In this document: in pieces, positions 1 through 6,792 of the stretch
Position numbering within the stretch: the stretch's first letter is position 1
Layout of the letters: every line of letters begins with the position of its first letter
Assembly (NCBI GenBank): GCA_029937635.1
Contig: JAPYPM010000031.1
Coordinates: 1 to 14,260, forward strand
Reading direction: 5' to 3'
DNA: 14,260 nucleotides
Source: Nitrospinaceae bacterium
Lineage (GTDB): Bacteria > Nitrospinota > Nitrospinia > Nitrospinales > VA-1
The notes under the pieces: model-generated
The model's input: only the letters and a program-made list of their open reading frames with translations
Database searches by the model: none
What the model was told of the DNA's origin: nothing
Program-made: the position numbers and the translations under genes

Positions 1-1
1 A

Positions 2-637
2 GCTCTTAGCTGGTTTGATCCTGATGATCAAATATTTATTCCAGTTACAACAGCACAAAAGCGATTATTTGGTCTCCACCATATTCAGTCGATTGATGTT
101 CAAGCCAAAAAAATGGAAGAGTTAGAATCGATTAAGGAAGATATAGATTTGTTACTCAGAGTGAGGCATGGCATTCATGAAGGTGAAGATAGTGATTTTC
201 ATGTTCAAAACTCTTCTCAATGGTTAAATAGTTGGGGAGATGCTGCTAAGACATTTACTTACTTACTCGGAGGTATTGCGGGTATTTCTCTTTTGGTTGG
301 CGGAATAGGCATCATGAATATCATGTTGGTTTCAATTACCGAGAGAACAAAAGAAATTGGAATACGCATGGCTATTGGTGCCAAAAAAAGAGAGATAATG
401 GAGCAATTTTTAATTGAATCAGTTCTTATTAGCTTTATTGGAGGAGGTTTAGGAATATTACTTGGAGTAATAATTTCACAAACTGTATCTAAAATTGGAG
501 GATGGGATACTATTGTTTCCACTCAATCTATAATCCTTGCTTTTGGGTTCTCCGTAGGAATAGGAATTTTTTTTGGTTTTTATCCTGCAAGAAAAGCGGC
601 AAATCTTAATCCAATAGATGCTTTAAGATACGAATAA
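2..637 (+). CDS. MacB-like ABC transporter permease, C-terminal part (5' end outside window)
   Basis: The frame is open from the left edge, so this is the last 211 residues of a longer protein. It begins in the periplasmic domain, where IPVTTAQKRLFG near residues 13-24 is typical of MacB/FtsX-type permeases. Three hydrophobic membrane segments follow at about residues 85-111, 136-158 and 175-193. Between the first two lies the cytoplasmic stretch TERTKEIGIRMAIGA, a hallmark of MacB and LolC/E-like permeases, and the protein ends in the family tail YPARKAANLNPIDALRYE. By family knowledge it works in the inner membrane with a separate or fused ATPase and often a periplasmic adaptor to push substrates (macrolides, peptides, lipids) across the envelope. 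The substrate cannot be read here. An ATG at 113 lies in frame but falls inside the conserved domain, so it is not the start. The family is secure; the exact subfamily is not. Confidence 0.9.
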   Translation, partial: ALSWFDPDDQIFIPVTTAQKRLFGLHHIQSIDVQAKKMEELESIKEDIDLLLRVRHGIHEGEDSDFHVQNSSQWLNSWGDAAKTFTYLLGGIAGISLLVGGIGIMNIMLVSITERTKEIGIRMAIGAKKREIMEQFLIESVLISFIGGGLGILLGVIISQTVSKIGGWDTIVSTQSIILAFGFSVGIGIFFGFYPARKAANLNPIDALRYE

Positions 638-703
638 AATTAAACCCCCCTCACCTTCTTGTTTAAATAATTATTTTCTCGAATAAATACTTTTCGCAAT
701 ACA

Positions 704-2197
704 ATGAAAATTCATCCTAATATTGAATGTTTTTACGAATTATCTGTTAATAACAACCGAATACCAATTCTTGGAGAAAAAGTAGTACCTCCATTTGAAA
801 TAGCGTTACTGTTTAAAAATTTATTTTATGGCAAAAATAACACGTTTCTTTATGAAAGTATAAATGGGAGCAGTATTACATCGCAATATTCTTTCATGGG
901 TATTCCAAATAATAACTATGTGAGAATTGAAAGTGACTCTTCATCGTTTAAATTAAATGAAGAATCTGGAGAAATCAGAGGAACTGTCGAAGATGGTTGG
1001 AATGTCCTGAACTTTGAAAGCAATGTACCAAACTATAAATACTCCCCTCATTTCTGGGGTGGTTGGGTTGGCTTTATAGGTTATGAAGCTGGCAACGCAT
1101 TTGAAAACCTTCCAAAAAGAAAACCTAATGAGCTTGAGTTAGCAGATGCATATTTCATGCAAGTAGATAGGTTAATTGTCTACGATCATAATTTAAGTAT
1201 ATTGAAATATATAATAGTGGCTGAACCGTCTTCTGATAAATCTAAATATGAAGAATACAAGCTTGAAATACAAGAAATGTGGAAAAAAATAGAATTAATC
1301 TTATCTAAAGATTCAATTAAAAACCCTGTAAAGAAAACATATAAATCCTCCCATTTAAATACAAGTAATTTCCAGTCAAATTTATCACAAGATAATTATA
1401 AAAAAATAGTTATTAGGGCTAAAACTTACATTAGTGATGGTGATATTTATCAAGCGAACCTTTCTCAACGTTTTAACACTGACTTCAATGAAGACCCATT
1501 AAGCCTTTATCTTAAACTAAGAGAAGTCAGCCCTGCCCCTTTCTCAGGCTTTTTAAAATTTTCTGAATTTAGTATTATCAGTTCCTCCCCAGAACGACTT
1601 TTAAAAGTTAAAGATGACAAGCTAGAAACTAGGCCTATAGCGGGAACTCGTCCAAGAGGATCTGATAAACAAAAAGATTCCGCCTTAACCACAGAATTAT
1701 TGCTCAGTGAAAAAGAGCGTGCTGAACATTTAATGCTTGTTGATCTCGAACGAAATGACATGGGCCGTGTATGTCAATCAGGTTCAGTTAAAGTGACAGA
1801 GCTAATGAATCTTGAGAAGTATTCTCATGTTAGTCATATTGTTTCTAATATTGAAGGTAAACTAAAAAAAGATATAACGATCTACGATTTATTAAAGTCC
1901 TTATTTCCTGGTGGAACTATTACTGGATGTCCAAAAATTCGATGTATGGAAATTATAAATGAACTCGAACCCTCTGGCAGAGGTCCCTATTCTGGTTCTT
2001 TTGGGTATATTGGTTTTTCCCGGCAATTAGATTTAAATATTTTAATTAGAACAATATTTTTAAAAAATGGGGAAGCCTCTTTTCATGTAGGAGCAGGTAT
2101 TGTTGCTGACTCAGACCCAGAGGATGAGTACAAAGAAACATTGGCTAAGGCAGCGGCAATGATTGAAGTATTATCTGACAACACAAATGAAATCTAA
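704..2197 (+). CDS. pabB: Aminodeoxychorismate synthase component I (PabB)
   Basis: This 497-residue chorismate-utilising enzyme should convert chorismate plus ammonia (from a PabA/TrpG amidotransferase not seen here) to 4-amino-4-deoxychorismate, for folate. The N-terminal domain carries GGWVGFIGYE at 119-128, and the chorismate-binding domain spans about 228-490. That domain contains ERAEHLMLVDLERND, the PabB-type glycine-rich motif LFPGGTITGCPK (400-411; TrpE usually has FPAGTLSGAPK) and GAGIVADSDPEDEYKET near the end. The usual PabB motif PIKGT, whose lysine acts as nucleophile in the E. coli enzyme, reads PIAGT here (Ala313), as in anthranilate synthase. The stop overlaps the pabC start by one base (TAATG), so the two are translationally coupled, and this neighbour is the main reason for calling PabB rather than TrpE. 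No clear Shine-Dalgarno precedes the ATG. Confidence 0.87.
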   Translation: MKIHPNIECFYELSVNNNRIPILGEKVVPPFEIALLFKNLFYGKNNTFLYESINGSSITSQYSFMGIPNNNYVRIESDSSSFKLNEESGEIRGTVEDGWNVLNFESNVPNYKYSPHFWGGWVGFIGYEAGNAFENLPKRKPNELELADAYFMQVDRLIVYDHNLSILKYIIVAEPSSDKSKYEEYKLEIQEMWKKIELILSKDSIKNPVKKTYKSSHLNTSNFQSNLSQDNYKKIVIRAKTYISDGDIYQANLSQRFNTDFNEDPLSLYLKLREVSPAPFSGFLKFSEFSIISSSPERLLKVKDDKLETRPIAGTRPRGSDKQKDSALTTELLLSEKERAEHLMLVDLERNDMGRVCQSGSVKVTELMNLEKYSHVSHIVSNIEGKLKKDITIYDLLKSLFPGGTITGCPKIRCMEIINELEPSGRGPYSGSFGYIGFSRQLDLNILIRTIFLKNGEASFHVGAGIVADSDPEDEYKETLAKAAAMIEVLSDNTNEI

Positions 2198-3057
2198 TGC
2201 ACACACCGATCGTATACATAAACGGACTATTTTGGACCATTGATAAAGCTACTGTATCTGTTTTAGATAGAGGGTTTACATACGGGGATGGTTTATTTGA
2301 AACAATGCGGTCGTACTCAGGAAAGATATTCAGATTGGAGTGCCACCTAGATCGCTTACTTCAATCTGCCCGCTCAATTTTCATCGATCTACCGATGACA
2401 AAAAATGAAATTCGAGCGGCTATAAATGCATCAATACAGATAAATATGTTATCAAACTCAATCATTCGAATTACAATCACCCGTGGAGAACAGGATCCAG
2501 GAATAAATATAGATTACAATGCACCCCCTACAGTTGTTATTTTTGCTAGACCTATAGAGAGAATATCAGAAAAGATCTACAAAAATGGTGTTGGAATAAA
2601 ATTATATAAAAATAGTGGGATTCAAATACAAGGTATTCCTAATCAGATAAAATCATGTAATTATTTGCCTAATATATTATTGAGAGAAAAAGCAATTGAA
2701 GAGGGGTGTTTTGAGTCAATTTTACTCGACCATAATAATAATATTACGGAAGGAACAATTTCTAATATATTTATTATCAAAAATAATCAACTAAAAACAC
2801 CACATGTAAATGAATTTGTACTTAGTGGTATAACCCGTCAAGCCATATTAGATATCTGCCGAGAAAACAGTATTTCCTTTATGGAGGATACAATTACAGA
2901 AAAAAATATGCAGGAAGCAGACGAAATTTTCTTAACAAACTCAGTTATAGGGGTTTTACCAGTTTCTCAGATTAACCATAGGAAACTAAAAAACACAATA
3001 CCAGGTCCTATTACAAAAAAGATTGGCATGCTCCTTCTAAAATCTTTTGAAGAGTAA
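2197..3057 (+). CDS. pabC: Class IV PLP enzyme, probable 4-amino-4-deoxychorismate lyase (PabC)
   Basis: This 286-residue protein belongs to the aminotransferase class IV fold, which holds aminodeoxychorismate lyase, branched-chain aminotransferases and D-amino-acid aminotransferases. Visible motifs are DRGFTYGDGLFETMR (24-38), RLECHLDRLL, ITRGEQDPG, the PLP-binding lysine Lys152 within NQIKSCNYLPNIL, EGTISNIFI, and LSGITRQAILDI followed by EIFLTNSVIGVLPV. The start ATG overlaps the pabB stop by one base. With that partner the most economical role is lysis of 4-amino-4-deoxychorismate to p-aminobenzoate and pyruvate, the last step of the PABA branch of folate synthesis in the cytoplasm. Sequence motifs alone do not cleanly separate the lyase from IlvE- or Dat-type aminotransferases, so the assignment leans on context. 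Confidence 0.82.
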   Translation: MHTPIVYINGLFWTIDKATVSVLDRGFTYGDGLFETMRSYSGKIFRLECHLDRLLQSARSIFIDLPMTKNEIRAAINASIQINMLSNSIIRITITRGEQDPGINIDYNAPPTVVIFARPIERISEKIYKNGVGIKLYKNSGIQIQGIPNQIKSCNYLPNILLREKAIEEGCFESILLDHNNNITEGTISNIFIIKNNQLKTPHVNEFVLSGITRQAILDICRENSISFMEDTITEKNMQEADEIFLTNSVIGVLPVSQINHRKLKNTIPGPITKKIGMLLLKSFEE

Positions 3058-3113
3058 TAATAAAAGTGATACCTTTACCCCTTAATAAATTTAATACTAA
3101 AATAGAGTAACAA

Positions 3114-3536
3114 ATGAATATAGATAGATTTAAAGATACTGCTCGAGGGGTAATTGAGGACACAATAAATGGAAACGAGTGGCTTCCAAAAGATTCTTAT
3201 GGTGATCTGGGGAAATGGGTTAACCTACAGGAAGGCCTGAACTATGCTCAATTGATGAATCAGATTTATGCAGGAGGACAATCTGATTGGACTCTTCCAA
3301 ATAAAGATGATTTGCTTGATCTTTATGACAAAAATTTAATCCAGAAGGATTGGGAAGGAAATGAGGTTCATATAGCATCAGCATTTTTAACAAACTGCTC
3401 GCACTATCTGTGGTCTAGTGAAAAAAATAATACTGGGCAACACCTGCGAATAGATTTAAGAACAGGCGATTTAGACTTCATAGATGTTGAAGAAAAAGAA
3501 AACCATGCAGTTCGATTAATTAGACACAAAAAATAA
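3114..3536 (+). CDS. DUF1566 (Lcl C-terminal-like) domain protein, function unknown
   Basis: This 140-residue protein is nearly all one DUF1566-type domain. The signatures are DWTLPNKDDLLDLYD at 58-72 (the family's W-R-L-P-T-x-x-E-L motif), HYLWSSEKN near 97-105 (the Y-W-S-S motif) and the C-terminal AVRLIRHKK (family V-R-x-V-R). DUF1566 domains are commonly found in secreted or lipid-anchored bacterial proteins and have a C-type-lectin-like look, but this copy has no signal peptide or membrane segment and seems cytoplasmic. It starts 56 bases after pabC on the same strand and could be read through from it. The convergent gene at 3544 ends 7 bases after its stop. No strong ribosome site precedes the ATG. 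The domain family is fairly certain; the role is unknown. Confidence 0.75.
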   Translation: MNIDRFKDTARGVIEDTINGNEWLPKDSYGDLGKWVNLQEGLNYAQLMNQIYAGGQSDWTLPNKDDLLDLYDKNLIQKDWEGNEVHIASAFLTNCSHYLWSSEKNNTGQHLRIDLRTGDLDFIDVEEKENHAVRLIRHKK

Positions 3537-3543
3537 TTTACCC

Positions 3544-3933
3544 TCAGCTCCACCCAGATAATTTCATTATTTTAATTGGGTCAATTTCCCCATCTTTATC
3601 AAGAAAATAATCTTTTTCCTTTGACAAATAATCCTCTACTCCATCATCCCGGTATGTAATAGCTTTTATGTCAGCGTGCTTAGTCATAGTAAATCCGCTA
3701 AACAATGACCCTTTTGATTTCGACTCAAGGTCTAATGAGAACCTACGAAATAACCTACTTTGGCTTTGAGGATAATGGATAGATACAAATAAATAATTTT
3801 TATAAAGCAAATACTTAATAGATTGAGAATCTCCCTCACCAACAACAAAATATAGATTACCCGCCCTAACAGCAAACTCCGGTTTAACTAAACCACGCAA
3901 CCATATTTTTCCAGTATCATAAAGGGCTAGCAT
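3544..3933 (-). CDS. Hypothetical protein, unrecognised
   Basis: I do not recognise this 129-residue protein. It is accepted as a gene because it fills an otherwise empty stretch, no larger frame competes, its residue composition is protein-like (mixed hydrophobic and charged, no low-complexity runs), and it fits tightly between a convergent gene (7 bases) and a divergent one (bioF, 101 bases). It begins with MLALYDTGKIWLRG and ends in MKLSGWS. There is no signal peptide, membrane helix or cysteine. Alternating patterns such as NLYFVVGEG and YKNYLFVSIHY suggest a beta-rich fold. The divergent gap contains the bioF promoter; no convincing promoter for this strand was found. It could be lineage-specific. 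Whether it is expressed cannot be judged. Confidence 0.55.
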   Translation of the reverse strand: MLALYDTGKIWLRGLVKPEFAVRAGNLYFVVGEGDSQSIKYLLYKNYLFVSIHYPQSQSRLFRRFSLDLESKSKGSLFSGFTMTKHADIKAITYRDDGVEDYLSKEKDYFLDKDGEIDPIKIMKLSGWS

Positions 3934-3962
3934 TTAGACAGTTCTATTAGAAAGTGTTCATT

Positions 3963-3991
3963 TTGACTTAAATTAGTATTTATATCATAAT
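3963..3991 (+). promoter_or_regulatory. Sigma70-type promoter for bioF
   Basis: A -35 box TTGACT (3963-3968) and a -10 box CATAAT (3986-3991) are separated by exactly 17 bases, each one or two mismatches from consensus. Transcription would start near 3998, about 37 bases before the bioF TTG codon. No BirA-type inverted repeat overlaps it convincingly. Confidence 0.6.
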
Positions 3992-4034
3992 TAAAAATAA
4001 TAATTTTCTTAACAACTATAAACAACCCCATCAT

Positions 4035-5177
4035 TTGTCAAAATATTTTGAGGAACGCCTAAAAAAAGAATTAAAAGACCTCCAAGCAAAAGATCTCTTT
4101 AGAGAACCAGTTGCATTTAATAAAAATTTTTTAAATTTGGCAACAAATGATTATTTTTTGTTACGTCACAATAGAAATCTATTAGACGCCGCTGATATTA
4201 TAGCTCGACAATATGGAACTGGAAGTGGCGCATCCCCTCTTTTATCAGGATACCTCCCATGTCATCAAACATTAATAAATACTTTATTAGATTGGAAATA
4301 TAAAAAATTTGGAATGTTATACAACTCAGGTTTTATGGCAAATCAAGCCTTAATAAAAAACCTACCTGGGAAAAATGATCTTATTTTAGTCGATAAGTTT
4401 ATTCACCACTCTATTGCTCAAGCATTAAACCGTGGGTCAGCCAAGTTTAAACGCTATAATCATTTGGACTTATGTCATCTTGAAGAACTACTATCTAAAA
4501 ATATAAACAAATACGATACCGTATTTGTTATTACTGAAAGTATATTTAGCATGGATGGAGATTATCCTGATTTAAATCTACTAGTGGAACTTAAAAAAAA
4601 ATACCATTTCATTCTAATACTTGACGAAGCTCACGGAACAGGAGTATTAGGTAAATTTGGAGCAGGATTAGCTGAAGAGACTGGAACTTCTAAAGAAATA
4701 GATATTATAATTGGTACGTTTGGTAAATCTCTAGCTGGTATGGGTGCTTACATACTGACCAATTCTTTACCAATAATTGAATACCTGACAAATAAAGCCG
4801 GTGAATACATATATTCAACATTTTTATCACCTCACCAGGCTGGTGTAGCCTTGGCATCTATTGAAATAGTTAAAAATGCACATAAAAAACGAGAATCACT
4901 AAAACAAATATCCCGCTGGTTTAGAAATAGACTGGTACAATACGTTGATGTGGATACTAATTATGAAACTCCTATAATTCCACTGATTGTGGGAAGCAAT
5001 GAATCTACCCTCAAGCTACAAAAATTGTTTTTAAATGAAGCTATTGTTGTAGGTGCGGTTCGCCCACCTACTGTTCCACAAGGTAGCTCAAGAATACGCT
5101 TTTCGCTCCACTCTGAGTTATCTACAGAAGAACTGGATCCAATAATTTTAATAGTTAAGGAGTGGTCAAAAAAATGA
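4035..5177 (+). CDS. bioF: 8-amino-7-oxononanoate synthase (BioF)
   Basis: This 380-residue PLP enzyme of the alpha-oxoamine synthase family condenses pimeloyl-ACP (or -CoA) with L-alanine to give 8-amino-7-oxononanoate, the first committed step of biotin ring assembly. Motifs run in the expected order: YGTGSGASPLLSGY (60-73), the histidine pair in DKFIHHS (120-126), SMDGD, the PLP-contacting LDEAHGTGVLG (196-206), the Schiff-base lysine Lys231 in TFGKSLAG, and the C-terminal RPPTVPQGSSRIR signature shared with E. coli BioF. The length matches the family. The start is TTG: no ATG exists in frame between the stop at 3969 and residue 94, and the promoter places the transcript start near 3998. 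No Shine-Dalgarno is visible. Its stop overlaps the next gene's start as ATGA. Confidence 0.92.
   Translation: MSKYFEERLKKELKDLQAKDLFREPVAFNKNFLNLATNDYFLLRHNRNLLDAADIIARQYGTGSGASPLLSGYLPCHQTLINTLLDWKYKKFGMLYNSGFMANQALIKNLPGKNDLILVDKFIHHSIAQALNRGSAKFKRYNHLDLCHLEELLSKNINKYDTVFVITESIFSMDGDYPDLNLLVELKKKYHFILILDEAHGTGVLGKFGAGLAEETGTSKEIDIIIGTFGKSLAGMGAYILTNSLPIIEYLTNKAGEYIYSTFLSPHQAGVALASIEIVKNAHKKRESLKQISRWFRNRLVQYVDVDTNYETPIIPLIVGSNESTLKLQKLFLNEAIVVGAVRPPTVPQGSSRIRFSLHSELSTEELDPIILIVKEWSKK
5157..5162 (+). promoter_or_regulatory. Ribosome binding site deciding the start of the BioH-like gene
   Basis: AAGGAG, the only near-perfect Shine-Dalgarno in this part of the window, lies 11 bases before the ATG at 5174. 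It supports that ATG over the in-frame GTG at 5162, which overlaps the site itself. Confidence 0.6.
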
Positions 5178-5803
5178 AAATTACTGCGGTATCTGGGTGG
5201 GCAATTCCAACGGAATGGTTTTCTGAACAGATACAAAAATATTTTGTAGATTCTGAAATAAATGTGATCTATCCATCTGATCCATTTGATTCGGAAGAGG
5301 CACGTATAAAATTAAATGAAAAATCCGCCGACCTATATCTAGGATATTCGTTGGGCAGCCTATGGATGTTTAGACACCGTGATTTATTTCCAAAAACTTC
5401 AATTAAGGCAGTTCTCGCTCCGATTCTTGCTTTCACAAAAGAACATGATATGGGCGGAAAAACGACATCTACACAACTAAACTATCTGATAAAACTTCTA
5501 CGAAGAAACGATAACGAAAACCCGTTGGTTGATTTTTATGCTAATTGTGATATCCCTTTTCCTAGAATTCTTCTAAAAACTTTACCAAGTCGTTCAATAC
5601 TAATAAAAGGCCTAGAATTCCTTCAATCTGTTATTGCGTCTAAAAACTCAGTATTAGACTTTAAAGTTATTGTCGGAGAAAACGATATTTTTCTGGATGC
5701 CATTAAATTAAAAAACCTAATTCCACAAACTCAAATAGTCACTGGCGCAGGACATGCCCCTGATCAACTTCTGAGTAAATTAGCAAGGACACTAAACCAA
5801 TAG
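5174..5803 (+). CDS. Small alpha/beta hydrolase in the biotin operon, probable pimeloyl-ACP methyl ester esterase (BioH-like)
   Basis: This 209-residue protein has the outline of an alpha/beta hydrolase: the nucleophile elbow GYSLG with Ser59, a candidate acid Asp171 in VGENDIF, and a C-terminal histidine His194 in TGAGHAPDQLL. Near the N-terminus SGWAIPTEWF resembles the GWGLNAEVW oxyanion-hole region of E. coli BioH. The start at 5174 shares ATGA with the bioF stop, indicating translational coupling, and bioC follows on the same strand. BioC methylates malonyl-ACP and an esterase must later remove the methyl group from pimeloyl-ACP, so a hydrolase here most likely plays that gate-keeper role. 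At 209 residues it is shorter than BioH (about 255), with a reduced cap. It could be related to BioG or to another of the several non-homologous replacements. Fold confident, exact function inferred from context. Confidence 0.72.
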   Translation: MKITAVSGWAIPTEWFSEQIQKYFVDSEINVIYPSDPFDSEEARIKLNEKSADLYLGYSLGSLWMFRHRDLFPKTSIKAVLAPILAFTKEHDMGGKTTSTQLNYLIKLLRRNDNENPLVDFYANCDIPFPRILLKTLPSRSILIKGLEFLQSVIASKNSVLDFKVIVGENDIFLDAIKLKNLIPQTQIVTGAGHAPDQLLSKLARTLNQ

Positions 5804-5968
5804 TTACATCCTTGGATCAATGACCATTTCTAAACGCAAATACAGGAATAGTTCTAAAAAAGTTTATTGGTAAACAAATTTTTTCAAAACCTTTAAACAG
5901 TTTTTAGTTTCTATTTTCTCTTCGAGATTAGCACTTAAATAATTACTCTCATTTAATTTATATATTCA

Positions 5969-6736
5969 ATGATTAATCAAAAAAATAAAGATAATAAAAG
6001 CCAGGCAATTGAGATTAATTTTTCTAAATATGCACATATGTATGACAAACATGCTCAATTACAAAAATTAATGGCGGACAAATTAGCTTCATTTATTCCA
6101 AGTAATGCGCCTGAAAAAATTTTAGAAATTGGTTGCGGCACAGGCATGTTCTCCAAATATCTATTTTCGATAAAAGTAAAAAAGATATTTCTCAATGATA
6201 TTTCATCCAGAATGATTGAATGCATGGAAACAAAGTTATGTCTTCCACCCTATTCTCAGATTATGATTGGGAATGCTGAATTATTAAAATTTCAAATGGT
6301 AGACATGGTTGCAGCTAATGCTGTGTTTCAATGGTTTAAAGATCCTGGGGAGTTTTTAAAAAGGTTAAACTCTTGCATAAAGCCAAATGGAAGATTGATT
6401 TTTAGCACTTTTGGCCCGAGAAGCCTTGCAGAACTTCGAAAACTTGGCTCATTAGAAAGTCCCGCTTTACTTCTTTCAAGTAATGAATGGAGTCAGTTAA
6501 TCAAAGAAGCTGGATTCACATTGGATTCTTTTGCAAAAAAAACACATAAATTATTTTTCACTAACACCTTAGCGCTACTCAAAAACCTACAACAACTAGG
6601 GGCAGCGCCTACAAAAATGACTAGCCAGAGAGAATTACGTCAGTTAATTAAGAATTATGATGAGGCTTATTTTACTAATCAAGGTGTATATGCAAACTGG
6701 GAATTATTGTTTTTTTCAGTAAAAAAAAATCAATAA
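5969..6736 (+). CDS. bioC: Malonyl-ACP O-methyltransferase (BioC)
   Basis: This 255-residue class I SAM-dependent methyltransferase is close in length to E. coli BioC (251). By family knowledge it methylates the free carboxyl of malonyl-ACP, disguising it so that fatty-acid synthase can extend it to pimeloyl-ACP methyl ester for biotin. Visible features are an N-terminal FSKYAHMYDKHA (18-29), the SAM motif ILEIGCGTGMF (51-61), an acidic residue in FLNDIS, then the BioC-typical NAVFQWFKD (117-125), GRLIFSTFGPRSLAEL (141-156) and LLKNLQQLGA in the C-terminal part. It lies 165 bases after the BioH-like gene on the same strand, so it may share the bioF transcript or have its own promoter. No Shine-Dalgarno precedes the ATG. 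bioA, bioD and bioB are not in this window. Confidence 0.9.
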   Translation: MINQKNKDNKSQAIEINFSKYAHMYDKHAQLQKLMADKLASFIPSNAPEKILEIGCGTGMFSKYLFSIKVKKIFLNDISSRMIECMETKLCLPPYSQIMIGNAELLKFQMVDMVAANAVFQWFKDPGEFLKRLNSCIKPNGRLIFSTFGPRSLAELRKLGSLESPALLLSSNEWSQLIKEAGFTLDSFAKKTHKLFFTNTLALLKNLQQLGAAPTKMTSQRELRQLIKNYDEAYFTNQGVYANWELLFFSVKKNQ

Positions 6737-6792
6737 GAAAAATTTTTTGATGCAATATTAGTCTGGGGATTTTTAAAAAAAAATTATATTTG

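Noticed and set aside
638..703. Possible pabB promoter (TTGTTT near 659 with an A/T-rich -10)
   Set aside because: The -10 match is poor and any AT-rich gap of this size would offer a similar one.
704..2197. Anthranilate synthase (TrpE) as the identity of the chorismate enzyme
   Set aside because: PIAGT fits TrpE, but the FPGGTITGCPK motif, the GGWVGFIGYE segment and the overlapping pabC fit PabB better. Kept as a finding rather than a call.
5820..5873. Tiny basic frame of 17 residues in the gap before bioC
   Set aside because: It has no ribosome site, it is Lys/Arg/Ser-rich as expected from AT-rich noncoding DNA, and there is nothing to support translation. The 165-base gap otherwise shows no clear promoter or terminator.
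5869..5877. GGTAAACAA, close to one half of a BirA operator
   Set aside because: No matching left half is found at the expected spacing, and it lies inside the operon rather than at the bioF promoter.
6704..6736. T-run and A-run hairpin at the end of bioC
   Set aside because: It consists of homopolymer runs within the coding sequence; pairing of this kind is expected by chance in such AT-rich DNA.
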